This document shows, in pieces, positions 29,501-38,347 of a DNA stretch of 64,000 bases. The stretch's first letter is position 1. Each line of letters starts with the position of its first letter. This DNA is from Sitta carolinensis (lineage: Eukaryota; Chordata; Aves; Passeriformes; Sittidae), in NCBI GenBank assembly GCA_032173965.1, contig CM063283.1:15790501-15854500 (forward strand). The letters run 5' to 3'. Both the position numbers and the translations under genes were made by a program. The notes below the pieces were generated by a model, which made no database searches, had not been told where the DNA came from, and worked only from the letters and a program-made list of their open reading frames with translations.

Positions 29501-29961
29501 TCCCTAGCCCCATGCTTCCTCTCGCCTTCCTACCAGCCTAAGAGAAAGGTTCTCAAACTCTCCCCTGGCACAGCTTGGGGACTCTACCACAGGTACCCCC
29601 AAACCTCGGGGAAGCCCCGCTAACACCTCATGGAGTACCTGTCCACCCCTTTACCTCAGGGTGCCCCACATGTCAGGGAGCTCCCCTCAGTCCAGGAAAC
29701 ATCTCCCTTCACCTCAAAACAACCCACACCTCAGCGAGCACGCCCTGTGTATACCTCAGGGCATCCCACACCTCCTTCACCTCAGAACACCCCACACTTC
29801 AGGGGACACCCTTGATTCACCTCAGGACACCCTCCTCCGCCGCAGCCCCCTCCAAGCGCCGCCCCGAGGCCCCGCCGTACCTGCTGCGAAGGCAGCTCCA
29901 CATGCAGGGCGCGGGAGGCGGAGCCGGGCGGTAATGCGGCGGGACCGGCAGCCGAGGTCAT
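5715..29961 (-). CDS. UVRAG: UVRAG, first six coding exons (3' part lies outside the window)
   Basis: UVRAG is a Beclin 1 partner in the class III PI3-kinase (VPS34) complex II. It promotes autophagosome and endosome maturation and also acts in membrane fusion and DNA repair. Exons in transcript order are 29881-29961, 14625-14742, 13167-13201, 11252-11413, 10357-10431 and 5715-5800. They give 557 nt, 185 full codons and 2 nt carried over, with all junctions GT-AG and in phase. The start is [20 protein letters not shown], matching the N-terminus known in mammals but about a dozen residues shorter. Exons 2-5 encode the C2-type domain. The coiled coil that binds Beclin 1 is in later exons, which I could not find in 1-5714. 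The identification rests on near-identity with mammalian UVRAG in several blocks. Confidence 0.96.
6905..7100 (+). repeat. CR1 LINE 3' end
   Basis: The text includes GGGGCTTGGAGCAACCTGAT and ends in GGTCCCTTCCAACCCAAACC plus ATTCTACG, the CR1 tail. It is strongly 5'-truncated, as usual. Confidence 0.85.
7722..7806. repeat. T-rich tandem repeat, about three units
   Basis: Three imperfect units carry ACTTTTACTTCTTTAAGGAG or a shortened form, each followed by an A/T run. It is probably local slippage or duplication. Confidence 0.6.
8985..9545 (+). repeat. CR1 LINE 3' region, composite
   Basis: It is collinear with the CR1 3' UTR (CAGCCTGGAGAAGAGAAGGC at 9130 through CCCATGGCAGGGGGCTGGAA). A second tail-like segment (GGTCCTTTCCAACTCAGAAT, 9250-9285) is embedded in the middle. 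Either two truncated CR1 copies abut, or a very short one landed in another. Confidence 0.8.
10357..10431 (-). CDS. UVRAG: UVRAG coding exon 5
   Basis: It is 75 bp (25 codons) between acceptor GACAG|ATCCAT and donor AGAAG|GTAAGG. It encodes [20 protein letters not shown], then SFEQK, nearly the same as mammalian UVRAG. Confidence 0.97.
10432..11251 (-). other. UVRAG intron 4
   Basis: An 820-bp intron, almost half of it a CR1 copy (10735-11092). Nothing else is seen. Confidence 0.8.
10735..11092 (+). repeat. CR1 LINE 3' end
   Basis: It starts within TTCAGTCTGGAGAACTGAAG and runs through GAGGGTGGTGAGGTCCTGGC to a tail ending ATGATTTTATGA. It is antisense to UVRAG. Confidence 0.85.
11252..11413 (-). 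CDS. UVRAG: UVRAG coding exon 4
   Basis: It is 162 bp (54 codons, phase 0 at both ends) between acceptor CACTTAG|AATCCA and donor CAGCAG|GTAATG. It encodes [20 protein letters not shown], the [20 protein letters not shown] strand pair of the C2 fold and [10 protein letters not shown]. Confidence 0.97.
11414..13166 (-). other. UVRAG intron 3
   Basis: AT-rich intron. No repeat, exon or RNA gene is recognised. The donor at 11251 side and the acceptor for exon 4 are canonical. Confidence 0.7.
13167..13201 (-). CDS. UVRAG: UVRAG coding exon 3 (35-bp microexon)
   Basis: It is only 35 bp, between acceptor TCTTTAG|AGTTTT and donor TCTG|GTAAGT. With one base from exon 2 it encodes [12 protein letters not shown]. 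Skipping it would shift the frame. Confidence 0.95.
13202..14624 (-). other. UVRAG intron 2
   Basis: Its only distinctive element is the long A-rich run at 14527-14564, U-rich in the transcript, 60 nt past the exon 2 donor. No other gene is seen. Confidence 0.7.
14527..14564. repeat. A-rich homopolymer tract
   Basis: Almost pure A over 38 bp with two G interruptions. In the UVRAG transcript it is a poly-U stretch 60 nt downstream of the exon 2 5' splice site. Its length is prone to slippage and may differ between individuals. Confidence 0.85.
14625..14742 (-). CDS. UVRAG: UVRAG coding exon 2
   Basis: It is 118 bp between acceptor TTTTTAG|CGCCGA and donor AAAG|GTAAAC. It encodes [19 protein letters not shown], then [20 protein letters not shown], the beginning of the C2-type domain. 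Introns 1 (phase 0) and 2 (phase 1) match the reading frame. Confidence 0.96.
16871..16898. repeat. Poly(A) tract
   Basis: An A run broken by GG and followed by GCTG. It may be the tail of a very old retrotransposed sequence, but no body is recognisable. Confidence 0.6.
21708..22109 (+). mobile_element. LTR-like element of a second family (probable solo LTR)
   Basis: A GC-rich island of about 400 bp in AT-rich intron has the parts of an LTR in order. It starts TGTTGTGGTGTGATCATCCC, has a promoter-like GGTTAAAAGGAC (TTAAAA at 21890-21895), an AATAAA at 21963-21968 about 70 bp later, and a possible TCTCTACA end at 22109. I found no 4-6 bp target duplication at these limits, so the ends are uncertain. 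The layout resembles avian ERVL-type LTRs. It is antisense to UVRAG. Confidence 0.5.
22447..22744 (-). mobile_element. Solo LTR, copy 2, with 6-bp target duplication
   Basis: It is 298 bp, with the same ends and order as copy 1, between perfect AGACTC repeats at 22441-22446 and 22745-22750. It differs from copy 1 by scattered substitutions and small indels. It is in sense orientation to UVRAG and carries the LTR AATAAA. No internal retroviral genes are present. Confidence 0.88.
25886..26720 (+). pseudogene. Decayed CR1 ORF2 reverse-transcriptase fragment
   Basis: In pieces it reads like the CR1 endonuclease-RT linker and early RT domain. [11 protein letters not shown] lies near 26000, [11 protein letters not shown] at about 26168, [16 protein letters not shown] at about 26270 and [15 protein letters not shown] before a stop at 26393. 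Then, after a frame change, [17 protein letters not shown] (about 26522) and [15 protein letters not shown]. Stops and frameshifts break it, and the catalytic YxDD region is not seen, so it is inactive. Confidence 0.85.
28102..28117. repeat. Poly(T) tract
   Basis: Sixteen T in a row. No associated element is recognised. Confidence 0.8.
29580..29835. repeat. C-rich degenerate tandem repeat in UVRAG intron 1
   Basis: Repeats of ACCTCAGGGCATCCCACACC-like units, roughly 25-45 bp apart and diverged (for example at 29655, 29700, 29753, 29778 and 29817). It begins within 50 bp of exon 1. The open frames crossing it come from the low stop content of C-rich sequence. Confidence 0.7.
29881..29961 (-). 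CDS. UVRAG: UVRAG coding exon 1
   Basis: 27 codons run from ATG 29961-29959 to donor CAGCAG|GTACGG. The text ends [11 protein letters not shown], a hallmark of the family. I chose this ATG because upstream in-frame codons offer only a GTG two codons earlier. It lies inside the CpG island. Confidence 0.93.
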
Positions 29962-30420
29962 CCTCACGTAGGGTCCCTACTCCACTCCCCCGAGGCCGCC
30001 GGGCGCGCAGGGGTTAATGGCGGCAGCAACGCCGAGTCGGCGCCCGCTACGGAGCCATATTACCGCAGTGTCAGGGGGGGCCGGGGGGGCGAAGCACCGC
30101 CTCCCGCACGCCCATTGGTCCTCGCGCCGCAGGGGCAGGAGCCCACCCGCCTCCTCCGGTTACGACTGGCTTAATCTGACGCCAATCACCGCCCCTCTCC
30201 ACAGGCCCTGTCAAACCGCTGGAACGCGCGCCGGCGTCAATTAGAGGGCCCGCTTCCGGAAGGCGGGACGGTGCCCAATCACGGGCGATGATTGGAGGAG
30301 ATCGAGTTTGATTGACAGCATGACCTCCGTCACGTGTGCGGGAACTGTTGTCATCACGTGGTGGGACGGAAAATAGTTCAGCGAGGGGGTGGCGGGGCGG
30401 TCGCCATGGCAGCCGGAGGG
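29962..30420. promoter_or_regulatory. UVRAG: UVRAG CpG-island promoter, probably bidirectional
   Basis: It is GC-rich and dense in CpG, with no TATA box. It has a YY1-type GCCGCCATT on the minus strand at 30016-30024, a second YY1-like site at 30054-30061 and a palindromic ETS site CTTCCGGAAG at 30253-30262. Four CCAAT boxes lie at 30114-30118 (minus), 30182-30186 (plus), 30275-30279 (plus) and 30291-30295 (minus). Two CACGTG motifs lie at 30331-30336 and 30355-30360. This layout is usual for housekeeping and divergent promoters. Confidence 0.75.
30331..30360. promoter_or_regulatory. Two CACGTG E-boxes (CLEAR-like)
   Basis: GTCACGTGTG and ATCACGTGGT have their cores 24 bp apart, about two helical turns, 370-400 bp upstream of the UVRAG ATG. 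They match the TFEB/MiT or USF core CACGTG. The first shares eight of ten bases with the CLEAR consensus GTCACGTGAC. Occupancy is an inference. Confidence 0.5.
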
Positions 30421-30472
30421 GCTGCGGGGCTGGGCCCGGCTCTGGGGCTAGGCAGTGGCGTCATCCTCACCA

Positions 30473-30590
30473 CCTCCTCCACATCACTGCAAGCTGCCCC
30501 ACATCATATCCACCTGCCCCATGTGACACCTACCACACAACCGGCCAGCCTCCCTGTGTCACATCCATCTATGTCATGTCAATATAAAAA
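30473..30590. repeat. Degenerate minisatellite, left part
   Basis: Loose repeats of CTGCCCCACATCATATCCAC at roughly 20-bp spacing. The same type of sequence resumes at 31385, after the CR1 and LTR insertion. Confidence 0.65.
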
Positions 30591-30795
30591 AGACCTTAGG
30601 CTATTGCGGAGGGTCCAAAGGAGGGCCATGAGGACGGTGAAGGACCTAGAGAGCCTTCTAAGGAGCAACTGAGGTCACTTCTTTTGTTCAGCCTGGCCTG
30701 AACAAGAGTAGACCTCATGGAGGTGTTCAGTATCCTCAGGAGGAGAAGCAGAGGGGCATGTACCAATCTGTTAACTCTCATCACCAGTGACAGGA
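30591..30795 (+). repeat. CR1 LINE, 5' piece of a copy split by an LTR
   Basis: It has CGGAGGGTCCAAAGGAGGGC, then TTGTTCAGCCTGGCCTGAAC and CTCATCACCAGTGACAGGA, in CR1 order. The copy is cut at the ACAGGA target site and resumes at 31094. Its frame adds CR1-derived residues (RRVQRRAMRTVKDLESL) to any ORF entering from the left. Confidence 0.82.
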
Positions 30796-31093
30796 TGTTG
30801 TCCCTAGAAATAAGCCTTCTGATTTGTTTTAGTATAGTGGAGTCAGTTCTCATGAATTGTAAGATAAACAAGAATCATGTTTGCATTCCTTTGTAAAAGA
30901 TACCACCTGATGGACTTCGCAAGTGACCAGTGAAGATGGAGAGATGGTGACTTCTCTGTCCAATCTCTGATCACTGTCCAGAAACTTATATATACGAGGT
31001 CAACAATAAACTAGAATCTTCTTCCTTTCTTCCTCTCTACCTGAACACCTGTTGTGTGTGTTACTGTGTGTTTCTATCTACATCACAGTAACA
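30796..31093 (+). mobile_element. Solo LTR, copy 3, nested in CR1, with 6-bp target duplication
   Basis: It is 298 bp in plus orientation with TGTTGTCC...CAGTAACA ends, between perfect ACAGGA repeats (30790-30795 and 31094-31099). It has a TATA-like CTTATATATACG at about 30986 and an AATAAA at 31005-31010. It is the same family as copies 1 and 2. It lies about 0.8 kb upstream of the UVRAG ATG and points away from it. Confidence 0.9.
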
Positions 31094-31385
31094 ACAGGAC
31101 CTGAAGGAATGGCCTGAAACTGAGTTGGCCATTTTCAGTGGCTAATATCCAGCTTGGATAAATTGAATATTAGAAAAAATGTTCTTCATCCAGAGAATGG
31201 TTGAGCACTGGAACGGGCTCCCCAGGAAAGTGGTCACAGCACCAAGTCTGACAGAGCTCAAGAAGCTTTTGGACAATGCTCTCAGGCACACAGTGGGATT
31301 GTTGTGGTGTCCTGCACAGGGACAGGAATTGGACTTGATGATCCTGATAAGTCTCTTCTAACTCAGCTAATTCCATGAGTCTATG
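31094..31385 (+). repeat. CR1 LINE, 3' piece of the split copy
   Basis: It continues ACAGGACCTGAAGGAATGGC through GAACGGGCTCCCCAGGAAAG and CCTGCACAGGGACAGGAATT to a tail at CCATGAGTCTATGAA. This is the same CR1 copy as 30591-30795. Confidence 0.85.
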
Positions 31386-31640
31386 AATGAACCTTCCCCA
31401 CAACACATCCACTTGCCTCACATCACACTAACCTCCACAGCACATCCACCTGCCTCATGTCACCCAAACCTGCCTCATATCACCTCAACCTGCCCAACAA
31501 CAGACCAGCCTGCCCCACATTGTGCCAACCAACCCAGTATCAAACAAACCCATCCCACATCACACGGACTTATCCTATTCCATGCCAAGCCATCCCATAT
31601 CAAGCCAACTCTCCTCACATCATACCAACCATGATGCCTA
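31386..31640. repeat. Degenerate minisatellite, right part
   Basis: Repeated CATCCACCTGCCTCATGTCA and CCAGCCTGCCCCACATTGTG-like units, 20-25 bp each, as in 30473-30590. The 188-codon open frame here comes from sequence with few stops. Confidence 0.65.
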
Positions 31641-33214
31641 CCAAAGCCCAGTGCAACTGTCCCTCAGCACCTACCTCCATCCCATCCCACCCAGGCAACA
31701 TCCATCCTGAGCAGAGGAGTGGCCATGCTTACCTGGAACAGCACAATCCCCATGTACCATGCAGCTATTGGAGCACCAGTCCTGGCCCTGTGCTCCACCA
31801 GGGCCATCCATCCCAATTGCACTCTGCAGCACCTGCCTGGCGTAGGTGGCTGTACTCGGATGCTCATCCCCATGGCACTTCCAGGGATCATCAGGGACTG
31901 AGCCAAAATACCTGCCCCCACACTGTCAGTCCTGCCATCCCTGCAGTGACACTGGGAATGCCTGTCCCTAGTGTATGCCACAGCTCTGGAAATGCCTGTT
32001 CCCACTGGGCCAGGCAGCTCTGAAAGGGTTGAGTGTGCTGTGCAGTGCTGGAAAACCCCATCCTCTGCTCCTCCTCTCCTCCAGTCCTCCTGTCCTCAAG
32101 ACCACTCATCTCCCACACCATGAAGACCATCCTCCTGGAAGCCCAGTAAGCCTTCATTCACCTGCAGTACTCCTGGGTTTGTAATATTTATGCTGTGGTC
32201 AGGTGTTGTAACAGCGTTGTCTTCAGCACTTATTTTGGTCTAGGGTATTAAAAAGTGAACTTGTAAAAAAGAGAAAGTAAAATGAAAACTGGAATGGAAA
32301 GTCAAGTTTTCTGGGGTTTGATGGATATACTTGTGGCATGAAGTCATCCTCTTCCATCCTGCTCCTTCCTTTACAGCTGCTCACCATGGTCTGCTTTTCT
32401 CCAAAATGCTTCCTAGTTGAAATGGAGATGCTAAACTTTACTCCTGGGTGATTCCCTGGTTTATCCCATGGTAATGCATCTTATTTTGACTTTTTTTCCC
32501 TAATTGTTTGATTCTACATGTAGGTATCAAATAAATTTAATACCTCAAGCTTAAGTTTTGGACATCATTGAGCCTGGCGTTGTGTTTGAGTTCTGGATGT
32601 TGCTGTCTCTGATCAGGAAAATTAATTAAAAACAGTGGCCTTTTCTGGAAGATCTTCTGGGAACAAATGTGTCTCCATTTTTTCCTTCTGATGAAAAAAA
32701 CCCTATTCAATTTCAGTATTTTCTGTAACCAGTGTTCTGTTTTCAAGCACCCAGACTCCTGAGACATGCTGAGATCAGAAAGTTCAAACATTTTGGACAT
32801 GTTGTATCAGTTTGATTCACCTCCTGGTTTTTGGTTTATTACAAGACACACTCTCCTTCCTTTTGAGCATTCCGTCTTCACCTTGGATGATTGAAACTTG
32901 ATTTTTAGGATGAAATCCAGGGGGTTTCTTTGCTCAAAGTGTGAAAAATGCATTCAGAATGACAAAATTATCTAAACATTGAGAAATTTTGAGAATGCTT
33001 TCTGCCTTTGAGACTCTCAATGTTTCCTCCAGAGAGCAAAATTAATTCTAGCTTAGACTTAGATAGAAAATCAGATAAGATCACAGCTGTAAGAATAGTT
33101 TTTCCTGAGATAAATCACTAAAAACAATTTATGGAAGCAGTGTGAAAACGCCACTGCCTGTTTGCCCAAAATATAAAAAATCACAAAACATGGTTTAAAA
33201 AAATAAGTGAGTCT

Positions 33215-33485
33215 GTGACAAGGGGGAATGACCTCACACTGACAGAAATCAGGGTTAAACTAGATATTTCAAAGAATTTTTTCCCTGTGAGAGTGGTGAG
33301 ATTCTGGCACAGGTTGCCCAGAGAAGTTGTGGCTGCTCCATCTGTGGAAGTGTTCAAGGCCAGGTTGGATGGGGCTTGGAGCAACCTGGTCTAGAAGAAA
33401 GTGTCTTTGCATTTGTTCCAGGAGGCTGGAACAAGATGAGCTTTAAGGTCCCTTTCAATCTAAGCCAATCTGTGATTCTGTGATC
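33215..33485 (+). repeat. CR1 LINE 3' end
   Basis: AAGGGGGAATGACCTCACAC through TTCAAGGCCAGGTTGGATGG to a tail ending CTGTGATTCTGTGA. Confidence 0.88.
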
Positions 33486-34959
33486 TTCAGTTTTCTTCAG
33501 ATGAATTCAACATCACCAGATTACTGACTTTATCTTGTGTTTATGTGTTGTCTAAAACTCACACTCACAGTTCCTCACTTTGACATTGTGAAATACCAGA
33601 AGACATTTCTTCTGGACATTATTTGTTGAAAGCAAAGCCAGAAGATAATTAAAATTACTACTAATGAAATTCCAAAAAGCAATTTTAACAAAATAAAGTA
33701 AAGACTTTTGCAAAATGAAGTGTATTTTGAAAAGCCTCTGGAGAAAGCTGGATAAAATGCCAGTGAGGAATTGTCAGAAATTACATTTGAATATTTAATT
33801 GCCATTTCTGGAAGCACTACTTTATCAGTGATATTACACTGATATTACAGATATTGTTTAATAGACTTTATTGCAAATTTTGGCATGGTAGAACTTTTGG
33901 GAAGGAAAGAAATGACATTGTGGCCAACAATAACTCCTAATTCTGCCACTGATCAGGTCAAATATGCTTCTTATTGGGGTATGAGATCATTGCAAAATCT
34001 CTCCAATGAGACAACATAGTTAACTGATGCGTAGAAGGATTCCATATACAGGGCAAAATACTTGAAGTTTGAGAGCTGTTTAAAGAGAAAAAAAGACAAA
34101 TTCTGCACTGAATGTGTATTAAATAATGTAATTTACAGCCACAGATGTGGGGTTAAAAGAGTTTGTTTAGCTTTGCTTTGGGAGGGATCAATCTCAAGCA
34201 ATAGCGACTAAATCAAGAGACTGGTTTTGTGGGCACTGAACTTTGCACCTGTTTGTGTCCAAGGTATTTCTTAGGGTCTGTATTTATAGTTGCAGCTGAA
34301 TATGTTTCCTCCCTTAACAGAGGTTATTTTGAACTGCTGTGAGACACTTGCAGTTACTTAAGATGTTCTGGTCATCCCTAGGCAATGTATCAGAAGCTCA
34401 CAGTGAAAAGCACATTAAAGGTCACATCTTTTCAATATGGAGGCCCTTGGTTTTAAATTAATAGCAATACGAGTCTTTAGTGTAATAAACTCCAAGGGGG
34501 GCTGTATTAATTTGCAACTGGCCATTGTTTGTACTCTACCATCACCATCAGCTGCATAAACGTGGGGGTATTAAAACTGATTTAATTAAGTCATCATAAG
34601 TTGCCTGAATATCCCATTATAGATAAACCCCACCTCAGACAGAGACACTTCATCCTGTTTTTGACACACCATTGAGCTGTTTAGGTCACAATATGTGCTC
34701 AGAGGAGATCCATTTTCAGAAGACATTTTCAAGTCAGCTCATAACCATTAGATTATTTCCATGCAGGACACGGGGAAGAGGACTCCTGGTGCTTTGGAGC
34801 GCAAATGATGCTTAGAGTATCTGTTACTCTCCTGGTGCTTAGAAGGACTATTATTTACATGGAAAAAACTTCCTTCTCAGACTCAAACATGGATTTTAGA
34901 TATGAAATGAATGAGAATGAGATAGGGAAAGTAGTGAAAGGACCAGAGTACAAATGTGA

Positions 34960-35350
34960 CAAGGAGCATCTGAGGGAGATGGGGGGTCTCAGCCTGGAGA
35001 AAAAGATGCTCTGGTGGGCCCTTCTCCCACTCTGCAACTCCCTGACAGGAGGGTGGAGCCAGGTGGGAGTCAGGCTCTTCTCCCAGGGAACAAGAGGAAA
35101 TGGCCTCGAGTTGTGTGAGGGGAGGTTTAGGTTAGATATTGGGAAATTTTTTTCATGGAAATGGTCAACCAGCCCTGGAACATTTTGTATAGGGCAGTGG
35201 TAGAGTCCCCATCCCTGGCAGGATTTAACAGATGTGTGGATGTGGAACTTGGAGACATGAATTAGTGGGGGGCTGGATAGTGCTGGGGACACAGTTGGGC
35301 TCAATAGTCTCAAAGGCTTTAGAACCTAAGTGATTCTGTAATTCTATGAA
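34960..35350 (+). repeat. CR1 LINE 3' end, different subfamily
   Basis: It has CTCAGCCTGGAGAAAAAGAT, TGTGTGAGGGGAGGTTTAGG and GTAGAGTCCCCATCCCTGGC, ending GATTCTGTAATTCTATGAA. The internal text differs from the GGGGCTTGGAGCAACCTG type at 33215. Confidence 0.88.
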
Positions 35351-36221
35351 ACTAAATACATTTTAAATGAGAAGGCAATTTAATGAAGGAGAACAGTACA
35401 TGGTGTCCATCACACCCAGCCACCTCAAAGTGGTTGCTGCCACTGGGGACTACATTAAAAACCCATGTAAATCAACCAGAAGACACGTTCTGATTTCAGA
35501 TCAAGGCCAAGGGCTAGTGGTTCACAACCAAATAAGCACTGGGACTGCAGGCTTCTGCAAGGACTGTCTTCCAAAAAGATGCTAAATTCCTGAGTTCCCA
35601 TGTAAGTACAGTCATGAAATAACTCCTGCTTCATTGCTGGAAGTCCCTGAAAGAAACTTATTTCTGAATTCTGCTTGAACTAAAGTCCCTCCCTTTACTG
35701 CACCTTCATTTTCATCTTGCAGAAGAGGTAATGTGATTTTATCACTTAATATGATGCATCATGGTGGTACTTTCCACTCCAGAAGTGGTTGCATTTTATC
35801 CATGGGAAAAGTAAATCCTTCTTTGCAATATTTATAGAGACCTTTAAGGCCCTTTGAATGAAAAGCTTCTGCAGGGTGACACATTGATGCAAGCTAAATA
35901 TACATAAGAAGACAAAAAATCAGTATACCCACTGAATTTGAGCCTAGTGGCTGTTAAACCTCCCCAGGACAGCATTTGCACCAAAACTTTGTACTTTCAT
36001 TGGCTATAATCATCTCCCATTATACCAAACCATCAAGACTTTCTTGATCTTTGATACTTATAAGATGTCATCTGCAGGTCATAATATTCTGACTCTTCAC
36101 TGATGAAACTTCTACATCCATTTAGAAAGAATCTGGGATATCCAGACCTTCTGATGTGACAAGGAAGAAGAATGGATGGGTACTATGGTTGCTGATGCTA
36201 TACAGCCTATTTGTATAAAGG

Positions 36222-36310
36222 TATAGAATCACAGAATTATTTAGGTTGGAAAAGACTCTCAGGTCATCAAGCTCAACCCTTCCCAAGATTTCACACAATG
36301 ACAGTATGAG
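36222..36310 (-). repeat. CR1 LINE 3' tail, short
   Basis: TAGAATCACAGAATTATTTA and GGTTGGAAAAGACTCTCAGG are the reverse complement of the CR1 end. Confidence 0.75.
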
Positions 36311-37307
36311 ATTATGGCACAAGAGGCTAATACTGGTCTCAGTCAAATATGGCAAGAGGGTGCTCCTGCCTGCACTGTCACCTTGATCAAAACACAGCAG
36401 AAAGCACACAGCAAAGCCAAAAACTACTTGAGGGAAAAACTCTCAATGCATGATTAGCTAGAAGTGTAGATCAGATCTAAGAGAAATCAGGGAACCAGTA
36501 AATCATCAGACCATGAATGGAGTTCAAATTCCCACCAGGCTTATGCTGTGGCCTTTTACAACCTGTTAAACTTATTTTCACCCAAAAAAAACCATCTGAG
36601 AGAAAAAAAGACAACCACAAAGCAAAATACAGAATCCCTACATTAGCATTTTCTTTCCTGCCTTTTCAGCTGCCTAACATGGTCCCTTGAATCCCTGGCA
36701 GAAGCAGGCAAGAAAACGCCTATTTTTGTGATAGTATAGATTTTTCTTTAAATGGAAAAATTTCATTTACCTAAGGTGTTGCCAAACAGAACCATTTTCA
36801 AGGGGATCATTTTACAGCACAAAGCTCTGAGAATGTGCACTGTAGAGAAATAAATTTTATTCCTTGTGGTATTGCTGCTTGGGCTAAATTGACAAAAAAA
36901 ATTATTCAGAGGGTAATGCATCCATTTCTGGTCTCTGCCTCCTCCTCAAAGGCAGCCGTTCCAGTCTGGGTGAATGATTTCTTGGCATTGCTACTTGGCG
37001 TTTCCCCAAAATGCTGGGGCTTTGTTACATTATTATGGAGTTACTGACAAGCACCTCATGGGGGCAGCACATCCTCTCTGTTTCTTTTTTCAATCTCCTT
37101 CATCAGCCCCAGCTCTACTTCCACATTGCATAAAAATAAATAAAAAAAAAGCTGTGTAAACACTACAAACAGCATTATTCTTCTTATGCCATGTTAATTA
37201 ACAAGCTGGTGACATCCAACCTTTATAGCTGGTGCTGTATGTTTCACATACCTTCATAGCTGCTGCACTGCTTCACAGAAAGAGAAAAATCCAGCTGAGC
37301 AAATCCA

Positions 37308-37795
37308 CAGAATCATAAAGGTTGGAAAAGCCCCCTAAGACCATTGAGTCCAACCAGTCCATACCAAGCCCACTACTAACACATGTACCCAAGTGCCATC
37401 CACACATCTGTTAAATCCCTCCAGGCATGGAGACTCTGTCACTGCCTTGGGCAGCCTTCCAGTGCCTGACTGCCCTTTCAACGAAGAAATTTTCCCTAAT
37501 ACACTATGTAAACCTTCCCTGGTGCAACTTAAGGCAGTTTCCTCTCGTCCTGTCCCTTGTCCCCTGGGAGCAGAGCCCAACCCTCAGCTGACTTCACTCT
37601 CCTGTCAGGGAGTTGTAGAAAGTGAGAAAGTCCCCCCCAAGCTTCCTTTCCTCCACAATGAGCCTCGCCCAGCTCTCTCAGCCATTTCTGGCACTCCAGC
37701 CCCTTCCCCAGCTCCATTCCCTTCTGTGGACATACTCCTACCCCCCCATGGACTTCTTGTTGTTAAGGGCCCAAAACTGAAACCAGGACTTGCGT
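37308..37795 (-). repeat. CR1 LINE 3' region
   Basis: It starts CAGAATCATAAAGGTTGGAA, followed by CTTCCAGTGCCTGACTGCCC and CCTCTCGTCCTGTCCCTTGT. It is a longer copy of about 490 bp. Confidence 0.88.
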
Positions 37796-38347
37796 AACAT
37801 GCTCAGGATGCCCTATGGCTGGCAGTCAAGGAAGGGATAAATTACTGCAGGTGACCTGTATCAACTGCCATGCTTTTTCCATAAACTTTTGTTCTGGTTG
37901 CTAGACAGAGAGCTCTGATTTGAGGCAAAACGACAAAGTAAGACAGTAACTATGTATAAACACATGAAAAAAAAAAAGTGGTGAAAGTGCAAAGTCCCCT
38001 CTTCCAGCCTGCAACGAGGGACATGTTTATCAGGATTCTTGCAGGTATAATGAGGAGGGTTAGGAGGACAGGGAGATCTTAAAGAACCAGAGAAGTGCAA
38101 ATATACTTCATACATCAAACTGAACAAAAACAGAGGAAGGGGAAGTTGCTGAGTTAAAGACAAGACAGGTCCACAGGAAAGCAAAGATACCCATCTCTCA
38201 ACAGAGATTGTAAGAACAGCTTTATCAGGGCTGGTCTATCATGGACAGCAGCCTATCTCAGTCAAGGGAAGCGACGTAGATAAGGCAGCAAGAGCATAGC
38301 AATACCATCATGACCCTATCCCAGCAACACACAGCATGTAAACACAG

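Larger units (their letters stand above)
14743..29880 (-). other. UVRAG intron 1 (15 kb)
   Basis: It contains an LTR-like element (21708-22109), solo LTR copy 2 (22447-22744), a decayed CR1 ORF2 segment (25886-26720), homopolymer runs (16871-16898 and 28102-28117) and, next to exon 1, a C-rich tandem repeat (29580-29835). Elsewhere it is AT-rich unique-looking sequence with no supported exon. Confidence 0.75.

Noticed and set aside
29243..29623. 126-codon frame near UVRAG exon 1
   Set aside because: It is in GC-rich repeat sequence inside intron 1, and several overlapping frames are open at once.
31457..32023. 188-codon open frame on the plus strand, the longest in the window
   Set aside because: It runs through C/A-rich minisatellite with few stops. 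It resembles no protein family, has low complexity, and overlapping frames are open as well.
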